In this document: positions 42,822-51,918 of the stretch, piece by piece
Layout of the letters: the number at the start of each line of letters is the position of its first letter
How positions within the stretch are numbered: position 1 is the stretch's first letter
Source of the DNA: G963668345 sp965226215
Lineage (GTDB): Bacteria > Acidobacteriota > Terriglobia > Bryobacterales > UBA6623
NCBI GenBank assembly: GCA_965226215.1
Contig: CBDDCH010000002.1
Coordinates: 3,844,001-3,908,000 of the forward strand
Length of the DNA: 64,000 nucleotides
Direction of reading: 5' to 3'
The notes under the pieces: model-generated
The model's input: the letters and a program-made list of their open reading frames with translations, nothing else
Databases searched by the model: none
Told to the model about the DNA's origin: nothing
Translations under genes and position numbers: made by a program

Positions 42822-42935
42822 GTAGGGACAAGCGATCCCGCTTGTCCTAGCCGCCGCGGGCGGCTCGTTGTCCACGGGAGCAGCAGCCACGGACGGCCTG
42901 CACCTCGCTGGACCGGCCGGATCGCCGGTCCCTAC
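42822..42935. repeat. inverted pair of GTAG-type hairpins (BIME-like)
   Basis: GTAG then GGACAAGCG-ATCC-CGCTTGTCC (42826-42847) faces GGACCGGC ... GCCGGTCC (42910-42931) followed by CTAC. Both share GTAGGGAC and a GATC near the loop, with paired arms differing. The unit sits directly downstream of the BMC operon. Confidence 0.7.
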
Positions 42936-42964
42936 TGCCCCGGCTTTTCTCACCCCTCGAAGGC

Positions 42965-43480
42965 TCACGGTTTCCTTGCGACCAACACAGCCGAAGCGAA
43001 CGCCAGCAAGAACTTCACGGTGTCCAGCCCGGTGTAGGTGTGGTGCAACGTCCAAAACAGGGCTGCTTCGGGGGGCGCCGGGTCGCGTGGCAGGAAATCC
43101 AGGATGCGGCCGAGACGTATCGTTTCAGGAACAACCCAAAGCTGTAGTACAACAACGATGACGAGCATCGCGGCCGTTGCGGCAATGACGAACTTGCCGA
43201 GTCGAGCACGCCAGGCGAGCAGCAACACAACAGCGGCCAACGGCAGTTGAACTGTCCCCCAACCGTCAAAGAAAAGACGATTGACCTCCGAGGCCTGGTG
43301 GCGCGCCATGAGCCGGCGCTGCTCGTCCGACAGGGCCTCGGTGATTTGCGCGAGTTCAGGGTTTTTCGAAGCCAGAATGCCGTCAACAACCCGGAAGTTG
43401 TGAACCGCCACGAACCACATGAAGAGAGTCGCCGCGCACCATGCTCCAAGCAAGAAGGCAATCAGGGTCCTGCGGCTCAT
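42965..43480 (-). CDS. integral membrane protein, DUF4149-like
   Basis: The 171-residue protein has four hydrophobic segments (about residues 5-25, 75-90, 95-117, 153-168) and the phrase FWTLHHTYTGLDTVKFLL near the C-terminus that resembles DUF4149 proteins. Function is unknown. It is convergent with the BMC operon and divergent from rimO. Confidence 0.65.
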   Translation of the reverse strand: MSRRTLIAFLLGAWCAATLFMWFVAVHNFRVVDGILASKNPELAQITEALSDEQRRLMARHQASEVNRLFFDGWGTVQLPLAAVVLLLAWRARLGKFVIAATAAMLVIVVVLQLWVVPETIRLGRILDFLPRDPAPPEAALFWTLHHTYTGLDTVKFLLAFASAVLVARKP

Positions 43481-43615
43481 CGTGGTGATGATGCATGAAT
43501 CGGTTTCTCCGCGTCAAGGTATTCCTCCCAGTTTGACGATCTCGACGTGGTGCAGGTTCGTATGTGTTTTCCACGCCCGATGCTAGAATGAAAATTCACA
43601 CATCAGCAACCCTCC

Positions 43616-45013
43616 ATGAGAATCGGTTTCGTCAGCCTCGGGTGCCCCAAGAACTTAGTTGACAGCGAAGTGATGATGGGCATGTTGGAAGCCCGGGGAC
43701 ACCAGTTGACCAACGACCCCGGCGAGGCGGACGCGATTGTCGTCAATACTTGCAGTTTCATCAACCCGGCGAAGCAGGAATCCATCGATACGATCCTCGA
43801 CATGGCGGAGTACAAGAAGACAGGCAATGCCCGGCGGCTGGTGGTGGCCGGTTGCTTGGTCGAGCGCTACCGCGATGAGATCTTCGAGCAGATCCCCGAA
43901 GTAGACGCGGTCTTAGGAACGAACGAGCTTGAGCACATCGTGGCGCACTGTGAGAGCGCCGACGGAGAGCCTTTGCCCGCTGCCGAGCCGTATCTCTACC
44001 ACGACCTGACACCGCGGCGCCTGGCGACGGCGCCCTATATGGCGTACATGAAAGTCAATGAAGGCTGCGACCACCCGTGTACGTTTTGCATCATTCCGAA
44101 ATTTCGCGGCCGGTTCCGCAGTCGTCGCTTTGAGTCGGTAATCAGGGAAGCGACCGAGCTTTTTCGGCGGGGGGTTCGTGAGATCAGCTTGGTCGGCCAA
44201 GACACGACCAGCTACGGCGAAGATTTGGGCTTGAGCGACGGTTTGGCGACCCTGCTGGACCGCCTGGCCCGCATAGAAAACGCCGGATGGATCCGTTTCC
44301 TCTACGTCTACCCGAACCGTGTAACGCAAAGGTTGCTAGATACCGTTGCTGAGCACCAGTCTTTGTGCAACTACATCGATATTCCTTTGCAGCACGCCAG
44401 CGCCGGTATTCTCAAACGGATGAAGCGCGGTGGCTCAGGCGATATTTTCTTGCGGCTGCTGGAACGGATTCGCAAGACGATACCCGGGGTTGCGATTCGC
44501 ACCAGCTTCATTGTCGGCTTCCCGGGAGAAACGGAGCGTGATTTCGACGCTCTGTGGCAGTTTGTCGAGGCCGCGCAATTCGATCGTGTTGGTGTGTTCG
44601 GGTACTCCGATGATGAAACGAGCGAGAGTTTTCATTTGCCCGCCAAGGTGGATGGGCGGACGATCTACAACCGCCGGCGTCGGCTGATGACCTTGCAGCG
44701 GAAGATATCTCGTAAACTCAACCGCCGCCTCGTTGGACAGAAGTTTCCGGTATTGATCCAGGGCCCCTCAGCGGAGTCCGAGTTTGTGTGGCAAGGTCGC
44801 CTCCCTACGCAGGCTGAGGAGATTGACGGCAAGACCTACCTCGTTGAGTTTGCCGACGGCGTTCCCAAGCCGGGGGATTTCGGCGAAGTCCGCATCACCG
44901 AAGCTGGGGACTACGATTTGGTCGGTGTACTCGAGCGCGTGTACCCAACGCCAGTGAACTGCGAGCGTGGCTTGGCCGCCTCTCAGCCACTCGCCCTGCC
45001 GGTCATCCAGTAG
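43616..45013 (+). CDS. rimO: ribosomal protein S12 methylthiotransferase RimO
   Basis: The 465-residue radical SAM enzyme has the UPF0004 N-terminal domain with cysteines C10, C46 and C80, the radical SAM C151-x3-C155-x2-C158 (EGCDHPCTFCIIPKFRG) and a C-terminal TRAM domain (about 380-450). The GxxxxxPKFRGRFRSR and EISLVGQDT motifs match RimO rather than MiaB. It adds a methylthio group to Asp of ribosomal protein S12. TAGAAT at about 43584 may be part of its promoter. First gene of a likely operon with yacG and pgpA. Confidence 0.95.
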   Translation: MRIGFVSLGCPKNLVDSEVMMGMLEARGHQLTNDPGEADAIVVNTCSFINPAKQESIDTILDMAEYKKTGNARRLVVAGCLVERYRDEIFEQIPEVDAVLGTNELEHIVAHCESADGEPLPAAEPYLYHDLTPRRLATAPYMAYMKVNEGCDHPCTFCIIPKFRGRFRSRRFESVIREATELFRRGVREISLVGQDTTSYGEDLGLSDGLATLLDRLARIENAGWIRFLYVYPNRVTQRLLDTVAEHQSLCNYIDIPLQHASAGILKRMKRGGSGDIFLRLLERIRKTIPGVAIRTSFIVGFPGETERDFDALWQFVEAAQFDRVGVFGYSDDETSESFHLPAKVDGRTIYNRRRRLMTLQRKISRKLNRRLVGQKFPVLIQGPSAESEFVWQGRLPTQAEEIDGKTYLVEFADGVPKPGDFGEVRITEAGDYDLVGVLERVYPTPVNCERGLAASQPLALPVIQ

Positions 45014-45031
45014 TAAACTCCGTTGAGGGTC

Positions 45032-45232
45032 ATGCCGAAGGTTGTCAAACAATGTCTCATTTGCGGCAAGGCCGTGAACCCGAATGGGAAGAGTTATCCC
45101 TTTTGCAGTGACCGCTGCCGGACGATCGACCTGGGGAATTGGTCCTCGGAAAAATACCTGACTCACTCGCCTTTGACGGAAGCGGACGAGGAGCTGGACA
45201 GCGCGCAACGGTCGAACCGCGATGAGGAGTGA
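45032..45232 (+). CDS. yacG: YacG-type zinc-binding DNA gyrase inhibitor
   Basis: An in-frame TTG lies at 45023, but the ATG at 45032 gives the conserved start MPKVVKQCLICGKAV. The four Zn ligands CLIC and CSDRC (with FCSDRCRTIDLGNWSSEKY) mark YacG, which binds and inhibits gyrase. The 66-residue product has an acidic tail. It overlaps pgpA by 11 bases. Confidence 0.9.
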   Translation: MPKVVKQCLICGKAVNPNGKSYPFCSDRCRTIDLGNWSSEKYLTHSPLTEADEELDSAQRSNRDEE

Positions 45233-45692
45233 GCGCTTCGCGGTTGTACTGGCCAGCTGGGGAGGCTGTGGATTCGTGCCGGCGGCCCCGGGGACGGTCG
45301 CCTCGGCGCTCGCGGTCGGGCTGGCGTACTTAGTCGCTGAGGGCTTAGGTCTGGCTGCAGGATGGTTGGCCGCGCTGTCGCTAGCGCTTTTGGCGCCCGC
45401 TATTTGGTCGGCTGGCGTTGCTTCGAAATACTTCGGTCGCGAGGACCCGCCCGAGGTGGTCATCGATGAAGTCGTCGGGCAATGGCTGGCGCTTGCGGGC
45501 GTGAACCCCGCGGACTGGAAGCAGTGGTTGGCTGCCTTCGTGCTGTTTCGAGCTCTTGACATCGCCAAGCCCTTCCCCCTGCGGAGATTGGAGCGGCTGC
45601 CGGGAGGTTACGGCGTAGTCGCGGACGACGTTGCCGCGGGCCTGTGCGTTATGATTGTTTTAGTAGGCTTGGGCTGGCTTGCCCGTGGGTAA
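45222..45692 (+). CDS. pgpA: phosphatidylglycerophosphatase A
   Basis: The 156-residue protein has PAAPGTVASALAV and DEVVGQWLAL and FRALDIAKPFPLRRLERLPGGYGVVADDVAAG, with the conserved DDVAAG at the C-terminus, all typical of PgpA, which dephosphorylates phosphatidylglycerophosphate. Three to four hydrophobic segments. It overlaps yacG, suggesting translational coupling. Confidence 0.93.
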   Translation: MRSERFAVVLASWGGCGFVPAAPGTVASALAVGLAYLVAEGLGLAAGWLAALSLALLAPAIWSAGVASKYFGREDPPEVVIDEVVGQWLALAGVNPADWKQWLAAFVLFRALDIAKPFPLRRLERLPGGYGVVADDVAAGLCVMIVLVGLGWLARG

Positions 45693-45713
45693 AGGCTTCA
45701 TTCACACAGGTTC

Positions 45714-46784
45714 TTGCACCAAGCTGTTCTCGGGATCCACATTGAAACGCCTATGAGTAAAAGTCGCGGCAAATCTAACCAAGCGCCCCATATAGAAAGT
45801 GTGCGTCCGCCGGCGGCGATTACGGGTGGCGAGCTGGAAGTGTTGGGATCAGGCTTTTCGGAAAACGGCGGAGCACAGGCTCGAGTTCGCTTCGGCTCAG
45901 TCGCTGCCCGCTTGGTCATAGGGGGTGGCCGGCGAGCGGTGGTTCGCGTGCCCGAAGATGTGATGGAAGGCAAGCTGATCTTCGAGGCCGGCTCACAACA
46001 AAGTGACCCATATTTCTGTTCGATCGGCGTTACGATCGCTGAAAACCTGCACCCGGTCGCCAACCCCGCGGTCGATGAACAGGGAAACATTTACACCACG
46101 CGAAGTGGTACACGCGGAGAAAAGGTTCCTGTCTCCGTCTTCAAGGTTGATCTGAACTTCGATGTCAAACCCTTCGCCTCCGACATAGTGAATCCAACGG
46201 GCTTGATTTTCGATCGGCAAGGCCGGCTTTTGATCTCGGGCCGTCACAACGGGACGATCTATTCGGTGACTCCCGGCGGCCAGATGGAGGTTTACGCCGA
46301 GGGTATGGGTGTGGCCACAGGTTTGGCTTTGGACAACAAAGACAACCTCTACGTGGGGGACCGAACGGGCACTATCTTCAAGATCAGCCCCGACCGGCAG
46401 ATTTTCGTGTTCGCTACACTCGAACCGTCCATATCGGCTTACCACTTGGCTATGGGTCCAGACGGTAGTCTTTACGTGGCAGGCCCGACGACGTCCAGCT
46501 TCGACTGCGTCTACCGTGTTAATCCCAAGGGCGAAGTTGACGTCCTCTACCGAGGTTTCGGCCGGCCGCAGGGGATGGTCTTGGACTCCGCCGGCAACCT
46601 GTATGTCGCTGCGTCCCACGGAGGACGTAGAGGAGTTTTCCGAATCAGCCCCGGGGGCGAACTGCAACAGGTCGTTTCCGGTCCTGGCATTGTCGGGCTG
46701 GCGCTGCTTCCGACGCGGGAAATGGTGCTGGCCACCACCAACAGCCTCTACCGACTTGACACATCCGGCTGGATCGACAGCTAA
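45714..46784 (+). CDS. IPT/TIG plus NHL/SMP-30-like beta-propeller protein
   Basis: The ORF starts at 45714; the ATG at 45753 (MSKSRGKSNQAPHIESV) is equally possible and slightly better. The N-terminal ~80 residues form an IPT/TIG Ig-like domain (ITGGELEVLGSGFSENG), followed by about five propeller repeats with NIYTTRSG, GLIFDRQGRLLISG, GLALDNKDNLYVGD and GMVLDSAGNLYVAAS. Without a signal peptide it seems cytoplasmic. The same gene sits between pgpA and cinA here. Substrate and role unknown. Confidence 0.8.
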   Translation: MHQAVLGIHIETPMSKSRGKSNQAPHIESVRPPAAITGGELEVLGSGFSENGGAQARVRFGSVAARLVIGGGRRAVVRVPEDVMEGKLIFEAGSQQSDPYFCSIGVTIAENLHPVANPAVDEQGNIYTTRSGTRGEKVPVSVFKVDLNFDVKPFASDIVNPTGLIFDRQGRLLISGRHNGTIYSVTPGGQMEVYAEGMGVATGLALDNKDNLYVGDRTGTIFKISPDRQIFVFATLEPSISAYHLAMGPDGSLYVAGPTTSSFDCVYRVNPKGEVDVLYRGFGRPQGMVLDSAGNLYVAASHGGRRGVFRISPGGELQQVVSGPGIVGLALLPTREMVLATTNSLYRLDTSGWIDS

Positions 46785-46790
46785 CCGAAC

Positions 46791-48023
46791 GTGACTGCGG
46801 AGATCATTGCAGTAGGTTCGGAGTTGCTCACACCTCAGCGGATCGACACGAACTCCTTATTCCTGACCCAGAGATTGAATGAGCGCGGCATCGAGGTCGT
46901 GCGCAAGACGATTGTCGGCGACGATCGGGAGCGATTAGCCGACGAGATCCGCCAGGCACGGGGATCTTCGCAGGTAGTGATCATGACGGGAGGTCTCGGC
47001 CCGACACTGGACGACATCAGCCGTGAGGCAGCCTCCGACGCGCTGGGCCGGGAGATGTTTTTTCACCCGGAGATCCTCGAGAACATCGAGGCTCTCTTCC
47101 GCAGCTTCAAGCGCAAAATGGCCGACACCAACCGCCGGCAAGCCTACATTCTCGAGGGCGCCGAAGTCTTGCACAATGACAACGGAACTGCACCGGGTCA
47201 GTGGTTCGAAGATGACGACGGGATTCTGGTCTTGCTTCCGGGGCCTCCCCGGGAGCTTGAGCCACTGTTTGAACAGCAGTGTATGCCTCGCCTGGAGCGG
47301 CTTGAATCCCCCTACGAGTACCACACCGTTTCTCTAAGGGTTGTTGGCGTGTCTGAGTCGGAAGTGGATCAACGCATCGCACCCATCTACACCGCTGAGT
47401 CTCGGGTGGCCACCACGATCCTTTCAGCGCCCGGTGATATACAGATTAACCTGCGGGCACGGGCGAGCACCGCCGAGGAAGCCCGGAAGATCGCCGAATC
47501 GCTAGGAGACAACGTAGAGGTCGAGTTGGGGGAGGCCATCTACACCCGTGAGGACAAAACGCTGGAACAGGTTGTCGCTCAACTTTACCGCGACCGGGGC
47601 GCGACGCTGGCCGTTGCCGAAAGCTGCACCGGCGGGCTACTGGCGCAGCGGATCACTTCTGTCCCCGGCAGCTCGGAGTACTTCGCGGGAGGTTTCATTA
47701 CCTATAGCGACGGGGCGAAGACTGGCTGGCTCGGCGTTGACGCGGCAACGATCGAGAAGCATGGCGCCGTCAGCCGTGACACAGCCGTCGAGATGGCTCA
47801 GGCCGTTCGCCAAAAGGCCGGAGCGTCGGTTGGAGTCTCGATTACAGGGGTCGCGGGTCCCACCGGAGCCACCGAAAAAACTCCCGTTGGAACCGTTTTC
47901 GTCGGCATAGCCGATGACGCCGGCGTCGAAGTCAAGCAACTTCACCTCGGCGGTAATCGCCACCGAGTGCGGGTCCTGGCGGCTCACACGGCGCTGGATC
48001 TGCTGCGGCGGCGGGTTGGCTGA
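46791..48023 (+). CDS. cinA: CinA competence/damage-inducible protein
   Basis: Starting at GTG 46791 six bases after the preceding stop, the 410-residue protein has the MoCF-like N-terminal domain (MTAEIIAVGSELLTPQRIDTN, MTGGLGPTLDDISRE) and the C-terminal CinA domain with VAESCTGGLLAQRITSVPGSSEYFAGGFI and ITGVAGPTGATEKTPVGTVF. CinA has NMN deamidase and ADP-ribose pyrophosphatase activities in other bacteria. Intact, full-length. Confidence 0.95.
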   Translation: MTAEIIAVGSELLTPQRIDTNSLFLTQRLNERGIEVVRKTIVGDDRERLADEIRQARGSSQVVIMTGGLGPTLDDISREAASDALGREMFFHPEILENIEALFRSFKRKMADTNRRQAYILEGAEVLHNDNGTAPGQWFEDDDGILVLLPGPPRELEPLFEQQCMPRLERLESPYEYHTVSLRVVGVSESEVDQRIAPIYTAESRVATTILSAPGDIQINLRARASTAEEARKIAESLGDNVEVELGEAIYTREDKTLEQVVAQLYRDRGATLAVAESCTGGLLAQRITSVPGSSEYFAGGFITYSDGAKTGWLGVDAATIEKHGAVSRDTAVEMAQAVRQKAGASVGVSITGVAGPTGATEKTPVGTVFVGIADDAGVEVKQLHLGGNRHRVRVLAAHTALDLLRRRVG

Positions 48024-48298
48024 ATAGCGGTCGTTTGAGGTCTGCAGAGTTTCCTGCCTGAGTGCCCGCACTTTATCGCAACCGTCGCTGGGTCCCTCGC
48101 GCCGCCAAGATAGGCGCGGCGGCGCAGTGTCTACTTGCTCACACCTCCGAACTCGGTAGGAGCCAGCGAAACCTCATACTCTTCTTAACTCCTGCGTGCC
48201 GGCGGCGGCAGTGATTGATCCTTCGGTGCGCGGCCACAGGTACGGTAGCTGGCAGCAGTGTAAGATTTAGGGCAGCGCGCTTTCCGGACCCCTATTGC

Positions 48299-49480
48299 AT
48301 GACGGACACCTATTCCAAGTCCCGGCTCATTCCTCCGATTATTCTGGCGATCTACGTCTACGGCTCGATTGCCGCCTTGCTGGGGACGCTCTTGCCCCAG
48401 CTCGGCGAGCAGTTCGGTCTGAACGAGGCTGAGCTGGGCTACCTTGCTCTTGCCCAGGGGTTGGGATTGGCCATCGCCTCGGTCGCGATCGGCCCGATTC
48501 TCGACAACCGCGGCAAGAAGACCGGGGTCGTGGCCGGGCTCAGTGGAATTACCCTCTCCTTGGTCGGCCTTGCCTTTGCCGGAGGATATGGCGCCTTGCT
48601 GGTCTCGATGCTGCTGTTGGGGCTCGCCGGCGGCATGCTGGTAACAAGCTTGAATGCGTTGGTCAGCGACGTCGCCGAGGGGAAACGCTCGTCCACGCTA
48701 AACTTACTCAACATTTTCTTCGGGCTGGGCGGCCTGGCGACACCCTTTTTCGCGGCCAATATTCCCGCGCTCGATTCCAGCTTTGCCCTGTGCTTGTTCC
48801 TCGCCTCGATCAGCGGTGTGACATTGCTGGTTCACTTGGTTACAGCTATGCCGGGGGCGACGGGCGAGCGGCGATTTGTGTTCTCTCAAGCCGGTGGGCT
48901 GCTGAACCAGCCGGTGCTCTATTTGCTCAGCCTGCTGATGTTTCTCTATATCGCTTGCGAAGTAGGCATGTGGAACTGGCTCGTGCAATACCTGGTTTCC
49001 CAGGGTGTCGAAGAGAATTTTGCACAGAACATTCTCTCGCTGGGGTTTGCTCTAGGGTTGCTGATCGGTCGGTTGGTTGCTTCCCGGGTTCTGCTCGGTG
49101 TCTCTGAGATTCCGGTTACCACCGCTGCGTCCGTCGCAATGGCGGTCACGACTCTCGGGATGCTCCTCGCTGCCAACCCGATGCTGGCGGGGGTGGCGGT
49201 ATTCTTGGCTGGTCTGGCTATGGCGCCCATGTTTCCGACAATTCTTGGGATGGTCGGCAATGTGTTCACACGCATGACGGCGACAGCCATGGGGATCGTG
49301 ATCACCTCGGGCTGGATCGGGTTGGTCGTCAGTTCGCCAATCATTGGCTGGGTTGCGAACCGCTCGACACTGGGAACGGCTCTCATGCTTCTGCCTGTCA
49401 TGTCGGTGATAATGATTGTGGTGAACCTCCTGCTGCGACCTTATATGAGTAAGCCTGTTGTCGCGAGCGAGGGTGCTTGA
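48299..49480 (+). CDS. MFS transporter
   Basis: The frame extends to 48215, but the ATG at 48299 starts MTDTYSKSRLIPPIILAIYVYGS, just before the first helix. The 393-residue protein has about 12 hydrophobic helices, the Asp-containing loop after helix 2 (IGPILDNRGKKTG) and a central cytoplasmic loop around GATGERRF. It may move a sugar or small organic compound; the AMP-dependent ligase 85 bp downstream suggests an acid but does not prove it. Confidence 0.88.
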   Translation: MTDTYSKSRLIPPIILAIYVYGSIAALLGTLLPQLGEQFGLNEAELGYLALAQGLGLAIASVAIGPILDNRGKKTGVVAGLSGITLSLVGLAFAGGYGALLVSMLLLGLAGGMLVTSLNALVSDVAEGKRSSTLNLLNIFFGLGGLATPFFAANIPALDSSFALCLFLASISGVTLLVHLVTAMPGATGERRFVFSQAGGLLNQPVLYLLSLLMFLYIACEVGMWNWLVQYLVSQGVEENFAQNILSLGFALGLLIGRLVASRVLLGVSEIPVTTAASVAMAVTTLGMLLAANPMLAGVAVFLAGLAMAPMFPTILGMVGNVFTRMTATAMGIVITSGWIGLVVSSPIIGWVANRSTLGTALMLLPVMSVIMIVVNLLLRPYMSKPVVASEGA

Positions 49481-49564
49481 TCTCATCGCGCAATTGGGTC
49501 TGTCCCGGAACCCGGAAGGCCATGAGATGTCTGCTCGCACCGCGGGGTCTCTTCCGCCGGCCTT

Positions 49565-51058
49565 ATGAACCTCACCGAGCTGTTTGACTCCTCACTTCAC
49601 GGCCGGCAGACCGAGGTCGCCTTGGAATTCGCCGGTGAACAGTACACTTTCCGTGATCTCGATGTCCGCAGTAACCGACTGGCTAACAGGCTTGCCGAAG
49701 ACGGCCTGCGCCAGGGCGACCGGCTCGGCGTTTATCTCAAGAACTCGGTCGAGTTCATAGATCTATACCTGGCGGCAGTCAAATTGGGGCTGATCTTCGT
49801 TCCGGTGAACGTGCTTTACCGGACGCGCGAGATCGAAACAATTCTTGCGGACGCGCAGCCCAAAGCCGTCTTCACGAGCGCCGACCTGGCGGACGAGTTG
49901 TTGCCGGCAATGAGCGGCCTGGAGGAGCCTACACTCTATCGGGTCGAGAATTTTTACCGCTTGACTCGGGATCAGTCCGCGGAGCGGCCGAGCGTTCGGG
50001 TTGAGAGCGGAACACCGGCGGCCATCCTCTATACCTCGGGGACGACCGGCCGCTCAAAGGGCGCGGTTCTGACCCATGAGAACTTCGCTGCCAACGCGAA
50101 AAACCTAATCACCGCCTGGCAGCTGACGGAAGAAGATCGGTTGTTGCTTTCACTACCTTTGTTTCATGTCCACGGGTTAGGTAATGGCGTGCACACCTGG
50201 CTGATGGCGGGCTACCGGATGAGGTTGCAGGAGCGGTTTCGCAAGGAGACCATGGCGGAAGAGTTTCTCAGCTTCCGCCCGACCGTTTTCTTTGGCGTTC
50301 CGACGATGTACGAGCGCCTGTTAGAACTGCCGGCTTCAGTTGCACAGGAGATTGGCGGCTTCATGAGGTTATTTGTTTCCGGTTCCGCGCCCTTGCCTGC
50401 ACGAACGTTAGAGCGATTTAGGGAACGTTATGGACAGGCCATCCTCGAACGCTACGGCATGACCGAGACATTGATGAATATCTCGAATCCCTATAGGGAG
50501 GAGAGGAGAGCCGGCACGGTTGGGAAGCCCTTGGCGGGCGTTTCGATCCGGCTGGCGGACCCCGTTGGCGATCAAGACGTGGCGGATGAGGAAGTTGGGG
50601 AAGTTCTGATTAAGGGACCGAATGTCTTCCCGGGTTACTGGCGCAACGAAGAGGCGACCAAAGCGTCTTTCACCGCGGATGGCTTTTTCCGGTCGGGCGA
50701 TCTTGCGACGCGCTCGTCGGACGGCTATTACACGCTCTGTGCTCGAAAGACCGATCTGATCATCTCCGGCGGCTTCAATATCTATCCTCGGGAGATCGAG
50801 GAATTTTTGAAAGAGCAGCCGGAAGTTGCTGAAGCAGCCGTAGTCGGATGTCCGGATCAGGTGCGCGGCGAGGTTCCCGTCGCGTGTATCGTCTTGTCCG
50901 CCGGGTGCGTTCTGGATGAGGAAACCCTCGGCAGCCGCTGCCGCGAACACTTGGCCTCCTTCAAAGTACCAAGGCGGTTTATCCGGCTGGAGAGCCTACC
51001 TCGCAACGCCCTGGGCAAGGTGGAACGGGGGCGCCTGCGGTCCCTTGGAGAGAAGTAG
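49565..51058 (+). CDS. AMP-dependent acyl-CoA synthetase/ligase (malonyl-CoA synthetase-like)
   Basis: The 497-residue enzyme has the ATP-binding A3 motif AILYTSGTTGRSKGAVLTH, ERYGMTETLMNISNPYREERRAGTVGKPL, the DGFFRSGDLATRSSDGY segment and the C-terminal catalytic Lys in LPRNALGKVERGRL. The YGMTETLMNISNP run resembles malonyl-CoA synthetase MatB, but other short-chain acids are possible. It may act with the MFS importer upstream. Confidence 0.85.
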   Translation: MNLTELFDSSLHGRQTEVALEFAGEQYTFRDLDVRSNRLANRLAEDGLRQGDRLGVYLKNSVEFIDLYLAAVKLGLIFVPVNVLYRTREIETILADAQPKAVFTSADLADELLPAMSGLEEPTLYRVENFYRLTRDQSAERPSVRVESGTPAAILYTSGTTGRSKGAVLTHENFAANAKNLITAWQLTEEDRLLLSLPLFHVHGLGNGVHTWLMAGYRMRLQERFRKETMAEEFLSFRPTVFFGVPTMYERLLELPASVAQEIGGFMRLFVSGSAPLPARTLERFRERYGQAILERYGMTETLMNISNPYREERRAGTVGKPLAGVSIRLADPVGDQDVADEEVGEVLIKGPNVFPGYWRNEEATKASFTADGFFRSGDLATRSSDGYYTLCARKTDLIISGGFNIYPREIEEFLKEQPEVAEAAVVGCPDQVRGEVPVACIVLSAGCVLDEETLGSRCREHLASFKVPRRFIRLESLPRNALGKVERGRLRSLGEK

Positions 51059-51080
51059 CAAGCTGCCCCTGGGAGAGGTC

Positions 51081-51460
51081 TCCGGACGTAGCGCCGGCCT
51101 GGAAGGACTCCGGCCGGGCAAAGTTTCGACAGCAGTTGGCGGCGATGAAAAGCTCGCTAGCCGACACCGGAAGCCGACTGACAGTTGTGATGGCCCCCCT
51201 ACCGCCCTCAGTTCGACTCCCAGCTCCTCTCGCGGGACCGCTCCTACGTCCTCAGGCCGCAGTCGATGATGGCCGAGACGTGTGACGATCTGGGGATTCC
51301 GCTGCTTGATCTCTGCCCTTTATTGGCTGCGGTTCCCATCGGCGTCCAACGGGGAACTTGCGGCACGTTGCGCTGTGGCGGTATGAGCAGTACAATCGGG
51401 CTCGGCGAAGGCCATAACGGACTGGTCATGGAAGCAATACTCGCCGAGCCGCGGGACTGA
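51081..51460 (+). pseudogene. remnant of an SGNH-hydrolase-like protein
   Basis: One frame reads SPDVAPAWKDSGRAKFR, QQLAAMKSSLADTGSRLTVVM then loses sense at a C-run (about 51195), while the next frame continues PYRPQFDSQLLSRDRSYVL, RPQSMMAETCDDLGIPLLDL. The combined text fits the C-terminal part of an SGNH/AlgX-like protein (…LTVVxMP…YxxQFxxxL…DxGIPLLDL…GHxxL…EAI), with an in-frame tail GEGHNGLVMEAILAEP. No start and a frameshift, so it is decayed. Family assignment is tentative. Confidence 0.42.
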
Positions 51461-51462
51461 AT

Positions 51463-51894
51463 ATGGATTGGTGGATCTGGGTGGTCGTGGGTTTTGCGCT
51501 GCTTGCTTTGGAGCTGGCGTCACCAGGTGCTTTCTACCTTTTCTTCTTCGGCTGCGGAGCCCTCGCGGTCGGTCTATTGACCGCTCTCGACTGGGCAGGG
51601 CCGCTCTGGCTGCAAGGAGTGCTTTTCACCGTGCTGTCGTTGTTCTCGGTCTTGTTCTTGCGTCCTCCGCTCATAAAGAAGATGCAGGCCGGTTCAGGCG
51701 ACGCGGAAATAGATAGCCTTGTTGGCGAGAGGGCCTTGGTGCGAGACGAAATCGCTCCCAACGGCTTCGGCAAAGCGGAGCTGCGAGGGACGACATGGAA
51801 CGCGAGGAATGCAGGCGAGACTCCTGTCGGTTCGGACCAATCGTGCCGCGTTGAAAAAGTCGACGGGCTGACTTTGTGGATTCGAGCCGACTAG
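51463..51894 (+). CDS. nfeD: NfeD-family membrane protein
   Basis: The 143-residue protein has three or so membrane segments (about residues 3-21, 24-42, 47-67) and a soluble OB-fold C-terminus (residues 80-143: SLVGERALVRDEIAPNGFGKAELRG). This is the short NfeD form without the ClpP-like protease. NfeD is normally encoded next to a stomatin/SPFH gene, as here (25 bp spacing), and forms membrane microdomain complexes. Confidence 0.9.
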   Translation: MDWWIWVVVGFALLALELASPGAFYLFFFGCGALAVGLLTALDWAGPLWLQGVLFTVLSLFSVLFLRPPLIKKMQAGSGDAEIDSLVGERALVRDEIAPNGFGKAELRGTTWNARNAGETPVGSDQSCRVEKVDGLTLWIRAD

Positions 51895-51918
51895 CAAAAC
51901 GTAAAGGAGATTGAAAAA

